A stretch of DNA of 64,000 nucleotides from Actinoplanes sp. NBRC 103695 (GCF_030269485.1 NZ_BSTL01000002.1:435528-499527), one strand, 5' to 3'; counted from the stretch's first letter, positions 7,048 to 18,136 are shown. Notes: generated from the letters alone by a model not told the origin. A program made the numbers and translations.

Positions 7048-7777
7048 CGACCTCCATCTCGTACATCTCCTCCGTGAACGGGCCCGGGCCCAGCAGGGCG
7101 CGTAGGTCCCGCTCGAAGGCCGGCAGGCCGTCGGCGAAGAGGTGCGGCGCCGCCCAGGACAGCGAGAAGACCGCCGAGACCACCTCGTCGACGGAGCGGG
7201 TGACCGACTCGCCCCACGGCAGCGAGATGCGTTCCGGGCCGCGGTAGCCGGCCGCCAGCATCACGTCCTCCTCGCCGCTGCGGGAGGCGCCGGGCAGATG
7301 TGTGTCGCCCACGTGGGTGTGGACCAGCTCCTGGATGCGGTCCCACGGGACGTCGCCGATGTGGCCGCGATGCGTCTGCGCTGCCACGTGCACCCAGTGG
7401 CCGCCGGGCTCGATCATGGGCCGGACCCGTTCGGCGACCCGGTCCTGATCCATCCAGTGGAATGACTGCGCGAACGTCACGCATCGGAAGGTGCCGAGGC
7501 CGGCGGGCAGTTCTTCGGCGTTACGGCGTACCCAGGTGATCTCCGGGTTGGAAGCTGCCGCAACCGCGATCATGCCCGGGTCGGCGTCCACCCCGACGGC
7601 CGCCGCGAAGTAGGGCGCCAGCAGCGTGGTCAGCTTGCCCGGCCCGCAGCCGACGTCGAGCAGCCGCCCGGTCCCGTCCAGTCCCAGCGCGTCCCGGATC
7701 GTCTCGCCCAGCGTCGCCGGATAGTCCCGCCGCCCCCGCACATAGTGCTCGGCGGCGCCGTCATAGAGCTTGCTCAC
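7031..7777 (-). CDS. Class I SAM-dependent methyltransferase
   Basis: A 248-residue methyltransferase of the UbiE/Methyltransf_11 type. 'LYDGAAEHYVRGRRDYP' is the usual N-terminal lead. SAM-binding motif I is 'LLDVGCGPGKLTTLLA', the acidic loop is 'VGVDADPGMI', and 'FAQSFHWMD' corresponds to the post-I region often seen in this group. I start it at GTG 7777, which has AAGGA eight bases upstream; longer frames run through the inverted repeat at 7814-7982. The methyl acceptor cannot be predicted. It is divergent from DUF2630 across a 325-bp spacer and convergent with the HAD gene. Confidence 0.85.
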   Translation of the reverse strand: MSKLYDGAAEHYVRGRRDYPATLGETIRDALGLDGTGRLLDVGCGPGKLTTLLAPYFAAAVGVDADPGMIAVAAASNPEITWVRRNAEELPAGLGTFRCVTFAQSFHWMDQDRVAERVRPMIEPGGHWVHVAAQTHRGHIGDVPWDRIQELVHTHVGDTHLPGASRSGEEDVMLAAGYRGPERISLPWGESVTRSVDEVVSAVFSLSWAAPHLFADGLPAFERDLRALLGPGPFTEEMYEMEVVIWSP

Positions 7778-7813
7778 CTGCTGTGTCCTTCGCTGATCGC
7801 CGTGTTCTAGGCG

Positions 7814-7982
7814 CCAGGTCCTGTCTCGTGGGCCACCCAAGTGCGAGGCGGGTTCCAGAGTGTGGCTGACATCGACCGAAAGCCGCCCTAATACCGGGTT
7901 TGTATTTGGGTGGCTTTCGGGCGCTGTCAGGCGCGCTCTGGAACCCTCCGCAGCCCTGGGTGGCCCACGAGACAGGACCTGG
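7814..7982. repeat. 169-bp imperfect inverted repeat (MITE-like or hairpin element)
   Basis: This fills half of the 7778-8102 spacer. The left arm begins CCAGGTCCTGTCTCGTGGGC and the right arm ends with its exact complement through 'tgggtggcccacgagacaggacctgg'. Pairing then continues with mismatches to a short loop near 7894, giving arms of about 80 bases. The outer ~26 bases pair perfectly. I saw no clear target-site duplication. The motif CCTGTCTCGTGG-x-CACCC recurs in the hairpin at 21478-21552, and a degenerate half occurs at 37833-37848. The rest of the spacer (7983-8102) shows nothing I recognise. Confidence 0.85.
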
Positions 7983-8102
7983 GTCCAGCGGTTCATCTTC
8001 AGCAGGCAGCCCCGCCCTGACCCGAGCCGACGACACCTTATGCCCGGGACCGCTCGGCCGTCGCGGGGTTTCCCTGATCGTGGGCGAGGCTAGGCTTCGG
8101 GC

Positions 8103-8348
8103 ATGGATGACAAAACCGTGCTCGGCCGGATCCATGAGCTGGTCGACGAGGAGCACAAGCTGCGCCAGCAGGTGGGGCGCGGCGAGATCAGCACCGATGA
8201 CGAACACGCCCGCCTCAGGGAGCTCGAGGAAGGGCTCGACCAGTGCTGGGATCTGCTGCGCCGGCGTCGGGCCGCCCGCGAGGCGGGTAACGACCCGAAC
8301 GCCGAACAGGCACACAGCGTTTCCGAGGTGGAGAACTACTACCAGTGA
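8103..8348 (+). CDS. DUF2630 family protein
   Basis: An 81-residue acidic, mostly helical protein of the actinobacterial DUF2630 family. It begins MDDKTVLGRIHELVDEEHKL and contains 'LRELEEGLDQCWDLLRRRRAAR' before a polar tail ending near 'VENYY'. The central heptad-like pattern suggests a helical hairpin or coiled coil. No biochemical role is established for the family. It stands alone, followed by a strong terminator hairpin, and converges with the RIO kinase gene. Confidence 0.85.
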   Translation: MDDKTVLGRIHELVDEEHKLRQQVGRGEISTDDEHARLRELEEGLDQCWDLLRRRRAAREAGNDPNAEQAHSVSEVENYYQ

Positions 8349-8356
8349 CGCGGCCG

Positions 8357-8392
8357 CGGCCGCGGCCACCTCGGACTGGGTGGCCGCGGCCG
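8357..8392. terminator. GC-rich bidirectional terminator hairpin
   Basis: CGGCCGCGGCCAC pairs perfectly over 13 bases with GTGGCCGCGGCCG around a 10-base loop. It lies between the convergent DUF2630 and RIO kinase genes. There is no U-tract, as is usual for actinomycetes. Confidence 0.7.
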
Positions 8393-8409
8393 GACGCGCT
8401 TGCGCCTTG

Positions 8410-9309
8410 TCACAGCAAGCCCGCCTCGTAGAGCAGGCGCTCGATCACGCTGTCGGTCTTGGTGTCGACGCCGCGGCTGGTGAACCAGGCCGCCACGTTC
8501 TTCACGTCCCGGGCGAGGAAGTCGGCGCCCTGCGGGTTGGTGATCACGTCGATGATCTGCGGCAGGTCGATCAGCACCAGCCGCCCCTCGTGGACCAGGG
8601 TGTTGTACGGCGACAGGTCACCGTGCGCCACCTGCGCCCGCGCCAGGATGGACAGCGCGTCCACCATCTGCCGCCACAGGTCCTCGAGCTCGTCCTGCCC
8701 GGCCCGGACCTGCGCCAGGCGCGGCGCCGCCTCGCCGGTCTCCCAGTCGCCGATGAACTCGATCAGCAGCTCGGTGCCGATCAGCTGCACGGGGTACGGC
8801 ACCCGGATCAGGCCACTCTCCCGGCCGAGTTGCCACAGGTGGGACAGCGCGCCGAACTCGGCCGCCGACCACTGCCCGGCGATCATCTCCTTGCCGAACG
8901 ACGTGCGGTTGGTCATCGCCCGCATCTCGCGGGACCGGCGGACCCGGCGCCCCTCGAGGTAGCCGGCGTCGCGGTGGAACAGGCGGTGGTCGCCGTCGCG
9001 GTACCGCTTGGCGGCCAGCATGCTGAACTGGCCGGTGGCGGGGAGGTAGCGGCGGACGAGGAAGACGTCGGCTTCCTTGCCGGTCTTCACCATGCCCAGC
9101 TCGGTGTCCACGGCGCCGTGCTCGGTGCGTACCCAATCGGGCCTGGGTTCTGGACCTTGCAATGCGCCGTCCCAGGTCGACCAGCGGTCGCCCTCGTCGG
9201 GCAGATCAGGATCTTCTTTGAGCTGGGGGCCGGGGCCGCCACGCTTCAGGAAGGTGGAATCGTCGTCGTCGAACTTGCGCTTTCCGCGGCGCATGGAGTG
9301 CTCACGCAC
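8410..9309 (-). CDS. RIO-type serine protein kinase
   Basis: A 299-residue atypical protein kinase. 'KTGKEADVFLV' is the RIO nucleotide-binding loop, 'LAAKRYRDGDHRLF' holds the invariant Lys, 'HGDLSPYNTLV' (about residue 228 on) is the catalytic loop and 'LVLIDLPQI' the metal-binding Asp segment. The first ~60 residues are charged and probably disordered (a run of four Asp). The GTG at 9309 is chosen because AAGGAG lies eight bases upstream; the ATG five codons later lacks a site. In archaea and eukaryotes RIO kinases act in ribosome maturation, but the role of the bacterial form is not known. It is monocistronic between convergent DUF2630 and the upstream sigma-factor gene. Confidence 0.9.
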   Translation of the reverse strand: MREHSMRRGKRKFDDDDSTFLKRGGPGPQLKEDPDLPDEGDRWSTWDGALQGPEPRPDWVRTEHGAVDTELGMVKTGKEADVFLVRRYLPATGQFSMLAAKRYRDGDHRLFHRDAGYLEGRRVRRSREMRAMTNRTSFGKEMIAGQWSAAEFGALSHLWQLGRESGLIRVPYPVQLIGTELLIEFIGDWETGEAAPRLAQVRAGQDELEDLWRQMVDALSILARAQVAHGDLSPYNTLVHEGRLVLIDLPQIIDVITNPQGADFLARDVKNVAAWFTSRGVDTKTDSVIERLLYEAGLL

Positions 9310-9454
9310 TTGAGGGTCTCCTTGGAAGAGGAAGAAACGGGAATCAGGGCACGACGAAAGACAAAGACGGCCATGTTCCACACCCCCTCTTCGAGAGACA
9401 TACCTCCAACGACGGGAGCGACTCTGCCCGAGCCCGGGAAGAGCCGCAACCGAT

Positions 9455-10570
9455 TTATTCGAGTCGCCGCAGCAGGTCCGCGCGGGCCACCTCGAACGGG
9501 CCGTAGTCGCGAAGCTGCGGCGAAGAAGCCAGCTCGTCGAGCAGCGCCAAGCCGGCCTCCGGACCGTCCCGCATCGCCACGGCCACCGCCCGGTTCAAGG
9601 CCACGATCGGCGACTCGGTCAGCGCCAGCAGCACGTCGTAGAGCGCCACGATCTGCGGCCAGTCCGTGGTGGCCACGTCGGCCGCCTCGTTGTGCAGCGC
9701 GGCGATCGCCGACTCCACCGCGTACGGCCCGGGCGGCCCGCCGGTCAACGCGACCCGGACCAGCGTCGTGCCCTCTTCGATCAGCTGGCGGTCCCAGCGT
9801 CCGCGGTCCTGGTCGTCGAGCAGGACCGGCTCGCCGTCCGGGCCGGTACGCGCGTCCCGCCGGGCGTGGACGAGCAGCATCAGGCCGAGCAGCCCGGCCA
9901 CCTCACGTTCGGCGGGCAGCAGCCGGCGCAGGATCCGGGCGAGCCGGATGGCCTCCTCGGCGAGGTCGGACCGGCGGGCCGCGTACCCCTCGGTGAAGAT
10001 CGAGTAGACCGCCTGGAGCACGTCCGGCAGCCGCTGCGGCAACTCGCCGGCGGACGGCGCCCGGAACGGGATCCGCGCCTGGCTGATCTTCTTCTTCGCC
10101 CGGGTGATGCGCTTGGCCATCGTCTCGTCCGGCACCAGGAACGCCCGCGCCACCTCGGTGGTGGTCAGCCCGCCGAGGAAACGCAGCGTCAGGGCGCCGC
10201 GGTCCTCGGCCGGCAGTGCCGGGTGCGCGCAGGTGAAGAAGAGCAGCAGCCGCTCGTCCGGCAGGTCGTCCGGCGGCACCGGGGCGGGCGGGGCCGCGCG
10301 GTCCGCTTCGGCCTGGAGGATCGCCAGCCTTGCCGCGTACGCCTGATCGCGCCGCAACCGATCGATCGCCCGGCGGCGGGCCGTCGTCATCAGCCACGCA
10401 CCCGGCCTGGGTGGCACCCCGTCGACCGGCCAGGAGACGAGCGCCGCCTCGATCGCCTCGGACGTGACCTCCTCGGCCAGGTCCAGGTCGCCGAAGCGGC
10501 GGGCCAAGGCGGCCAGCAGCCGGCCGCGCTCCTCCCGGAACACGGCGGCCACCGAATCCACCTCGTCCAC
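9455..10570 (-). CDS. ECF42-type RNA polymerase sigma factor with C-terminal extension
   Basis: A 371-residue sigma factor. Region 2 is visible in 'DLDLAEEVTSEAIEAAL' and 'GAWLMTTARRRAIDRLRRD', region 4 in 'LTLRFLGGLTTTEVARAFLV' with 'MAKRITRAKKKI'. Instead of ending near residue 180 it carries an extra ~190-residue helical domain ('EGYAARRSDLAEEAIRLARIL', 'VALNRAVAVAM', 'LLRRLE') typical of ECF42 proteins. Such sigma factors have no anti-sigma; the extension and the adjacent DGPF protein are thought to take its place. The DGPF gene lies 16 bases upstream in the same operon. Start is GTG at 10570. Target promoters are unknown. Confidence 0.92.
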   Translation of the reverse strand: MDEVDSVAAVFREERGRLLAALARRFGDLDLAEEVTSEAIEAALVSWPVDGVPPRPGAWLMTTARRRAIDRLRRDQAYAARLAILQAEADRAAPPAPVPPDDLPDERLLLFFTCAHPALPAEDRGALTLRFLGGLTTTEVARAFLVPDETMAKRITRAKKKISQARIPFRAPSAGELPQRLPDVLQAVYSIFTEGYAARRSDLAEEAIRLARILRRLLPAEREVAGLLGLMLLVHARRDARTGPDGEPVLLDDQDRGRWDRQLIEEGTTLVRVALTGGPPGPYAVESAIAALHNEAADVATTDWPQIVALYDVLLALTESPIVALNRAVAVAMRDGPEAGLALLDELASSPQLRDYGPFEVARADLLRRLE

Positions 10571-10586
10571 GATCAGAGCCGAGCCG

Positions 10587-10931
10587 TCAGAACTGGGCGA
10601 CCGGGCGGATCACGATCGAGCCGTCGCCCCACGAGCCGGGGCAGCGGGCCGCCCAGTCCAGCGCGGCGTCCAGGTCGGGCACGTCGATCACGTAGAAACC
10701 GCCGAGCACCTCGCGCGTCTCGGCGAACGGCCCGTCGGTCACCACCCGCCGGCCGTCCGCGGCCACCCGTACCGTCGTCGCGCTCACCAGGTCGGCCAGG
10801 GACTCGCCGGAGACGAACACCCCGGCGTCCTTGACCTCCTTGTCGAAGGTCATCCAGTCCTCGGGCGTGCAGGCGGTGTTCTGACCGTTCTCGTCGACCG
10901 CGCCGGCGTGCATCAGCATCAGGTACTTCAT
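10587..10931 (-). CDS. DGPF/YciI-like protein, ECF42 partner
   Basis: A 114-residue YCII-related (DGPF domain) protein starting MKYLMLMHAG and carrying the signature 'TDGPFAETREVLGGFYVIDV'. DGPF genes accompany ECF42 sigma factors almost invariably; their biochemical function is not settled. The ATG at 10931 has GGAG seven bases upstream, and that site lies in the 3' arm of a 12-bp inverted repeat (10935-10988). Translation of the operon may therefore be limited by RNA structure. Confidence 0.92.
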   Translation of the reverse strand: MKYLMLMHAGAVDENGQNTACTPEDWMTFDKEVKDAGVFVSGESLADLVSATTVRVAADGRRVVTDGPFAETREVLGGFYVIDVPDLDAALDWAARCPGSWGDGSIVIRPVAQF

Positions 10932-10934
10932 GTT

Positions 10935-10988
10935 TCGTCTCCCTGTCCGTCGTTCAGCATGTTGCCTCAACTACGAACAGGGAGACGA
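10935..10988 (-). promoter_or_regulatory. Hairpin between acnA and the DGPF gene; masks a ribosome site
   Basis: TCGTCTCCCTGT (10935-10946) is exactly complementary to ACAGGGAGACGA (10977-10988). In the minus-strand RNA this forms a 12-bp stem with a 30-base loop starting 11 bases after the acnA stop. The 3' arm holds the GGGAG ribosome site of the DGPF gene. It could act as acnA terminator, translational gate, or both. Confidence 0.65.
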
Positions 10989-10999
10989 CCGATGGACAC

Positions 11000-13771
<2,772 letters not shown>

Positions 13772-13841
13772 GTCAGCTCCCTTCACACGCCCGACCGTGA
13801 GTCGTCCTCACCAGTCTTTCGCACCGGTCACGGCACCTCGG

Positions 13842-13861
13842 CAGTTAGGCCGACCTAACTG
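13842..13861. promoter_or_regulatory. Palindrome in the acnA promoter region (iron-box-like)
   Basis: CAGTTAGGCCGACCTAACTG has perfect 8-bp arms (CAGTTAGG/CCTAACTG) around CCGA, 71-90 bases upstream of acnA. TTAGG...CCTAA resembles half of a DtxR/IdeR/DmdR box, so an iron regulator is plausible for this Fe-S enzyme. Confidence 0.55.
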
Positions 13862-13880
13862 ACGGTCCCCGCTCGATCCA

Positions 13881-13902
13881 ATAAACCGTACGTCCGTCTT
13901 GT
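13881..13902. promoter_or_regulatory. Candidate AcnR-type operator upstream of acnA
   Basis: ATAAACCGTACGTCCGTCTTGT agrees at 16 of 22 positions with the palindrome in front of acnR (6217-6238), including CCGTACGT and CTTG. It lies between acnA and the divergent NTF2-like gene and could affect either. Confidence 0.5.
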
Positions 13903-13977
13903 ATTCATGCGCAAGTCCGGGTGACAGTCGCACAAACCAGCGTTTTCCCTTGTCACGCTGTGGGAACATCGCGTTCC

Positions 13978-14367
13978 GTGAAGGCCATCACGGATCTGGA
14001 CCACCTCACCGACTTCTTCGATCGGTACGGCTCGGCCCTGACCAGGGGCGACGTATCGGCGGTCGCGAACTGCTACGCGTTGCCGGGGATGGTGGTGGCG
14101 GATACGTACAGTTTCACGTTCGCCTCTCCGGCCGCGGTGGCGCTGTCCTTCCTCGGCGCCGCCCCGGCGTACCAGGAGCAGCAGATCGTCGCGGCGCACG
14201 CCCAGATCCTGGACGTGCAGCGACTGACCAGCGCGCTGGCGATGGTGGCGGTGGAGTGGGAGTACCTCGACTCCTCCGGCGGCGCCGTCCCGGGCGAGAG
14301 TTACCGATACCTGGTCAGGGCGGACACCGATGGGCCACGAATCACCACGGTGATCGCGACGCGGTGA
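13978..14367 (+). CDS. NTF2/SnoaL-like protein
   Basis: A 129-residue alpha+beta protein of the NTF2-like/SnoaL type. 'LTDFFDRYGSALTRGDVSAVANCYALPGMVV' is the usual helix pair leading into the cone-shaped pocket, and 'LAMVAVEWEYLDSSG' and 'YRYLVRADTDGPRITTVIAT' are the sheet strands. Members bind small molecules or act as isomerases or cyclases; nothing points to a specific substrate. GTG 13978 is preferred because the 19 codons before it (to 13921) show no conservation and no clear ribosome site favours them. It sits 21 bases before the pullulanase gene and is divergent from acnA. Confidence 0.7.
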   Translation: MKAITDLDHLTDFFDRYGSALTRGDVSAVANCYALPGMVVADTYSFTFASPAAVALSFLGAAPAYQEQQIVAAHAQILDVQRLTSALAMVAVEWEYLDSSGGAVPGESYRYLVRADTDGPRITTVIATR

Positions 14368-14388
14368 GGAATCGACGATAGTGGCCAG

Positions 14389-17300
14389 GTGACCACCACG
14401 ACCGAGATCATCCCGGCCCGTACGCATCAGCATCTGAGCAGGCCGCAATGGCTCGTCGTGCACTATCGGCGCGCCGACGGCGACTACTCGGCGTGGGCGT
14501 TGCACGCGTGGGGTGACATCGCTGCGGGCGAGATGACCGGCTTCCCGGGCGGGCACCCGTTCGCCGGCGTGGACGAGTGGGGCCGCTTCGCCTGGGTGCG
14601 GCTGTCCGACGACGCCCGCGAGATCGGCTTCCTGGTCGTGGACCGCACCGGCGCCAAGGACGTGGGAGAGGACCGGCTCGTCGACCCGGGGGTGAGCCCG
14701 GAGATCTGGCTCACCGAGGGTGACGTCACGGTCGTCACCGAGCCACCGATGCCCGCGCCGGACCATCCCGGCGAGGTGGTCATCCACTACCGCCGGCCGG
14801 GTGGGGACTACGGCGGGTGGGGCCTCCACGCCTGGGAGGGCACCAGGTCGAAACCCGACTGGGGTACGCCGCTGAGCGCGCTCTCGCATGACGACTTCGG
14901 CGCGGTGTTCCGGGTGCCGGTCCGGCCGGACGCCGTCGGGCTGCGCTTCGTGCTGCACCACGGCGACCACAAGGACCTGCCCGACGACCAGCGCCTCGAC
15001 CTGACCGGGTGCCGCGAGGTGTGGCTGCTGGCGGGCGAACGGGCGCCCCTGCGGCCGGCCCTGCGTACCCTCGGACCCGAGCTCGACCCGGCCCGGTCCC
15101 TCGCCGTCTTCGCCGACCGCACCACCATCGCGTTACCGGCCGAGCTCGCCGCACGAGCCCGCACCTTCGCCCTGATCGCGGCCCCGGACGGCGGCCTGCG
15201 GCGGGACGGCGGCGACCTGACCGGCGAGCACAGCACGCTCTCGCTCACCCCGCGCCCGGGCGGGCTGTTCCAGTCGCAGAGCATCAAGTTCCCGCACCTG
15301 CGCGCCTACGCCGCGTTCGCCGTCCGCGAGCTGGGCGCGAGGTCGCTGGGAGAGCTGTTGCGCGGCCAGCTGCTGCTCGCCGGGCGCGACGACGACGGCC
15401 GGCTCACGGTTCTGACCGGCGTGCAGCTGCCCGGGGTGCTGGACGACCTCTACGCCGACGCCCGGGAGGCGCCCCTCGGCCCGCTGACGGACGAGGAGAA
15501 GCCGGTGCTGTCGGTGTGGGCGCCGACCGCCCGGACGGTGTCGCTGGAACTGTTCAAGACGCCCGGCAGCGACCCCAAGGTGCTGCCGATGGACCGCGAC
15601 CCGGTGACCGGCGTCTGGTCGATCGCCGGCAAGCGCAAGTGGCTCGGCCGCTACTACCGCTACCGGGTCGAGGCGTGGCACCCGGCGGCGCAGCGGGTGG
15701 TCACCACGAGCGTGACCGACCCGTACTCGGTGGGTCTGGCCGTCGACTCCACCCACAGCCTGATCGCCGACCTGGCCGACCCGGCCCTCGCCCCGCCCGG
15801 CTGGGACACCCTGGTCAAGCCGCCGGCCGTGGAACCGGCCCGGATGCAGATCGCCGAGGTGTCGGTCCGCGAGTTCTCGATCGCCGACGCGACCGTGCCG
15901 CCGGAGCAGCGTGGCACGTACGCCGCGTTCGCCGCCGACTCGGCCGGGATGCGCCACCTGCGCTCGCTGGCCGACGCGGGGCTGAGCCACCTGCACCTGC
16001 TGCCCGCGTTCGACTTCTCCACCGTGCCGGACCGCAGGGCCGACCAGGCCGTACCCCAGTGTGATCTGGCGTCCTTGCCGCCGGACTCGGCCGAGCAGCA
16101 GCGAGCGGTGCTGGCCGTCGCCGCCGCGGACGGCTGGAACTGGGGCTACGACCCGTGGCACTACACCGCGCCCGAGGGCAGCTTCGCGGTGCAACCGGAG
16201 GGCCCCGCCCGGATCCGCGAGTTCCGCGAGATGGTGGCCGCGCTGAACGCCGCCGGGCTGCGCGTGGTCATGGACGTCGTCTACAACCACACGATGGCCG
16301 ACGGCCTGCACCGGATGAGCGTGCTCGACCGGGTCGTGCCCGGCTACTACCACCGGCTGCTCGCCGACGGCACGGTCGCCGAGTCCACCTGCTGCTCGAA
16401 CACCGCTCCCGAGCACATGATGATGGGCCGGCTGGTGGTCGACTCGGTGGTCACCTGGGCGCGCGACTACAAGGTGGACGGCTTCCGCTTCGACCTGATG
16501 GGTCACCATCCGCGGGCCAACATCCTCGAGGTGCGGGTCGCGCTGGACCATCTGACGGCCGACGTGGAAGGCGTCAACGGCAAGGACATCTATCTGTACG
16601 GCGAGGGCTGGAACTTCGGCGAGGTGGCGTACGACGCCCGGTTCGCGCAGGCCACCCAGGTGAACATGGCCGGCACCGGCATCGGCACGTTCAACGACCG
16701 GCTCCGCGACGCCGTGCGGGGTGGCAGCGCGCACGGCGACCCGACCGTGCAGGGCTTCGCGTCCGGGCTGGGCTCGCGCACCCCGCTGTGGCTGCACGAC
16801 TCGATCAAGGTGGGGCTGGCCGGCGGGCTGGCGGCGTACCGGTTCGTCACGCACACCGGCGAGGAGCTGTCCGGGTCGCAGGTCGGCTATCACGGCGCGC
16901 CGAGCGGGTACGCGGCGGCGCCCGGCGAGTCGGTGATCTACGTGGACGCGCACGACAACGAGATCCTGTACGACGCGATGGCGTACAAGCTGCCGCACTC
17001 CCTGAGCGTCGAGGACCGCGCCCGGATGCAGATCCTGGCGCTGTCCACGGTCGTGCTCAGTCAGGGCGTCGGGTTCATCGCGCTGGGCAGCGAGCGGCTG
17101 CGGTCCAAGTCGCTGGACCGCAACTCGTACGACTCGGGGGACTGGTTCAACCAGATCCGCTGGGATCCGGCCGAGGGCAACGGCTTCGGGGCGGGCCTGC
17201 CGCCGGCGCCGGACAACTCGCGGGTGTGGCACCTGGCCCGGCCGCTGCTCGCCGACCCGGCGCTGGTGCCGCCGCCGGACATCGTCGAGATGGCCGCCGA

Positions 17301-17679
17301 GCGTTACCGGGAGCTGCTGCGGATCCGCCGGTCGTCGCCGGTCTTCGGGCTGCCGACGGCCGAGGAGGTGCAGCGGCGGGTGAGCTTCCCGCTGGGCGGG
17401 CCGGGGGAGACGCCCGGGGTGATCGTGATGGCGCTGGACGCGACCGGGCTGGACCCGGATTGGCGGCAGCTCGTGGTCGTCTTCAACGCCACCTCGTCCC
17501 CGACCGTGCAGACGCTCCCCGACGTTGCCGACGACCTGCGCCCGCACCCCGACCTGGCTGCTTCGGCCGACCCGCTGGTCCGGACGGCGTCCGCCGCGGC
17601 CGGCGTCCTGACCGTCCCCGCCCGCACCGTCGCGGTGTTCGTCGCCCCGCTCACGCCGGCTCTGGCTTCCACTCGCTAG
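14389..17679 (+). CDS. pulA: Pullulanase-type alpha-1,6-glucosidase
   Basis: A 1,096-residue GH13 debranching enzyme cleaving alpha-1,6 branches of pullulan, glycogen or starch. Two PUD/CBM41-like modules come first ('VVHYRRADGDYSAWALHAWG' and 'VIHYRRPGGDYGGWGLHAW'), then an N-terminal domain, a CBM48-like module ('VLSVWAPTARTVSLELF') and the catalytic barrel. Region I is 'VVMDVVYNH'. The nucleophile Asp lies in 'DGFRFDLMGHH' (about 702), the acid/base Glu in 'GEGWNFGE' (about 738) and the third Asp in 'YVDAHDNE' (about 855). No signal peptide is visible, so it may be cytoplasmic or leave by another route. GTG start with no obvious ribosome site; it may be coupled to the preceding gene. Confidence 0.95.
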   Translation: MTTTTEIIPARTHQHLSRPQWLVVHYRRADGDYSAWALHAWGDIAAGEMTGFPGGHPFAGVDEWGRFAWVRLSDDAREIGFLVVDRTGAKDVGEDRLVDPGVSPEIWLTEGDVTVVTEPPMPAPDHPGEVVIHYRRPGGDYGGWGLHAWEGTRSKPDWGTPLSALSHDDFGAVFRVPVRPDAVGLRFVLHHGDHKDLPDDQRLDLTGCREVWLLAGERAPLRPALRTLGPELDPARSLAVFADRTTIALPAELAARARTFALIAAPDGGLRRDGGDLTGEHSTLSLTPRPGGLFQSQSIKFPHLRAYAAFAVRELGARSLGELLRGQLLLAGRDDDGRLTVLTGVQLPGVLDDLYADAREAPLGPLTDEEKPVLSVWAPTARTVSLELFKTPGSDPKVLPMDRDPVTGVWSIAGKRKWLGRYYRYRVEAWHPAAQRVVTTSVTDPYSVGLAVDSTHSLIADLADPALAPPGWDTLVKPPAVEPARMQIAEVSVREFSIADATVPPEQRGTYAAFAADSAGMRHLRSLADAGLSHLHLLPAFDFSTVPDRRADQAVPQCDLASLPPDSAEQQRAVLAVAAADGWNWGYDPWHYTAPEGSFAVQPEGPARIREFREMVAALNAAGLRVVMDVVYNHTMADGLHRMSVLDRVVPGYYHRLLADGTVAESTCCSNTAPEHMMMGRLVVDSVVTWARDYKVDGFRFDLMGHHPRANILEVRVALDHLTADVEGVNGKDIYLYGEGWNFGEVAYDARFAQATQVNMAGTGIGTFNDRLRDAVRGGSAHGDPTVQGFASGLGSRTPLWLHDSIKVGLAGGLAAYRFVTHTGEELSGSQVGYHGAPSGYAAAPGESVIYVDAHDNEILYDAMAYKLPHSLSVEDRARMQILALSTVVLSQGVGFIALGSERLRSKSLDRNSYDSGDWFNQIRWDPAEGNGFGAGLPPAPDNSRVWHLARPLLADPALVPPPDIVEMAAERYRELLRIRRSSPVFGLPTAEEVQRRVSFPLGGPGETPGVIVMALDATGLDPDWRQLVVVFNATSSPTVQTLPDVADDLRPHPDLAASADPLVRTASAAAGVLTVPARTVAVFVAPLTPALASTR

Positions 17680-17689
17680 AGTCCCGCCG

Positions 17690-18136
17690 GTGACCCGAAA
17701 GTTCCTCATCGTCGCGGCCGCGACCGCGCTGGCCCTCACCGGTTGTACGTCCGAGGACGAGCCGGCGCCGCAGCCGCCGGCCACCACGGCCGGATCGCCG
17801 CCGCCGTGGACCGAGCCGCCGAACTACTCCTTCGTGGCCGACCGCACCTGCGACGGCACCACCTCGACGGGAAAGTTCAAGATCACGGTGGCCGGTGGCG
17901 AGATCGCCAAGACCGAGCGCACCGACGGCAAGGCCACCGAGGGTGAGGAAGAGGTCGAGGTCCCCTCGCTCGGCGGCATGCTGGAGGCGGTGCAGACCGC
18001 GATCGACGACGGCGCCGACGCGACCACCACCCACGACCCGGCCGACGGCCACCCCACGTCGGTGGTCATCAACCGGGCCGAGGAGGAGAACGGCGGGGCG
18101 ACCTGCTTCAAGATCAGCGAGTACGCCCCGCAGTAG
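17690..18136 (+). CDS. DUF6174-like lipoprotein
   Basis: A 148-residue exported lipoprotein. The N terminus is basic, followed by a hydrophobic stretch and the lipobox L-T-G-C (Cys19). A Pro-rich linker leads to a small domain with 'NYSFVADRTCDGTTSTGKF', 'ITVAGGEI', a helix 'LGGMLEAVQTAIDDG' and 'DPADGHPTSVVINRAEEE', which matches the pattern of DUF6174 proteins. Function is unknown. It begins with GTG ten bases after pulA, probably in the same transcript, and is closed by a hairpin terminator at 18188-18212. Confidence 0.82.
   Translation: MTRKFLIVAAATALALTGCTSEDEPAPQPPATTAGSPPPWTEPPNYSFVADRTCDGTTSTGKFKITVAGGEIAKTERTDGKATEGEEEVEVPSLGGMLEAVQTAIDDGADATTTHDPADGHPTSVVINRAEEENGGATCFKISEYAPQ

Noticed and set aside
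7860..8093. Plus-strand ORF across the 169-bp inverted repeat
   Set aside because: Its sequence is only the right arm of the inverted repeat, and the matching minus-strand reading is the left arm.
9246..9449. Minus-strand ORF with GGAGG upstream (SLEEGVWNMAVFVFRRALIP) before the RIO kinase
   Set aside because: It overlaps the RIO N terminus out of frame and ends in Ser/Thr runs. The ribosome site it would use is too close to its ATG. A leader role is possible but unsupported.
14389..17679. Idea of a larger glycogen/starch utilisation cluster
   Set aside because: No other alpha-glucan genes lie nearby. The neighbours are a lipoprotein, an aminopeptidase and an NTF2-like gene.
15133..17787. 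884-codon open frame on the minus strand across the pullulanase gene
   Set aside because: It is antisense to a gene with complete GH13 motifs, and its translation has the low-complexity Arg/Val/His look of a GC-rich shadow frame.
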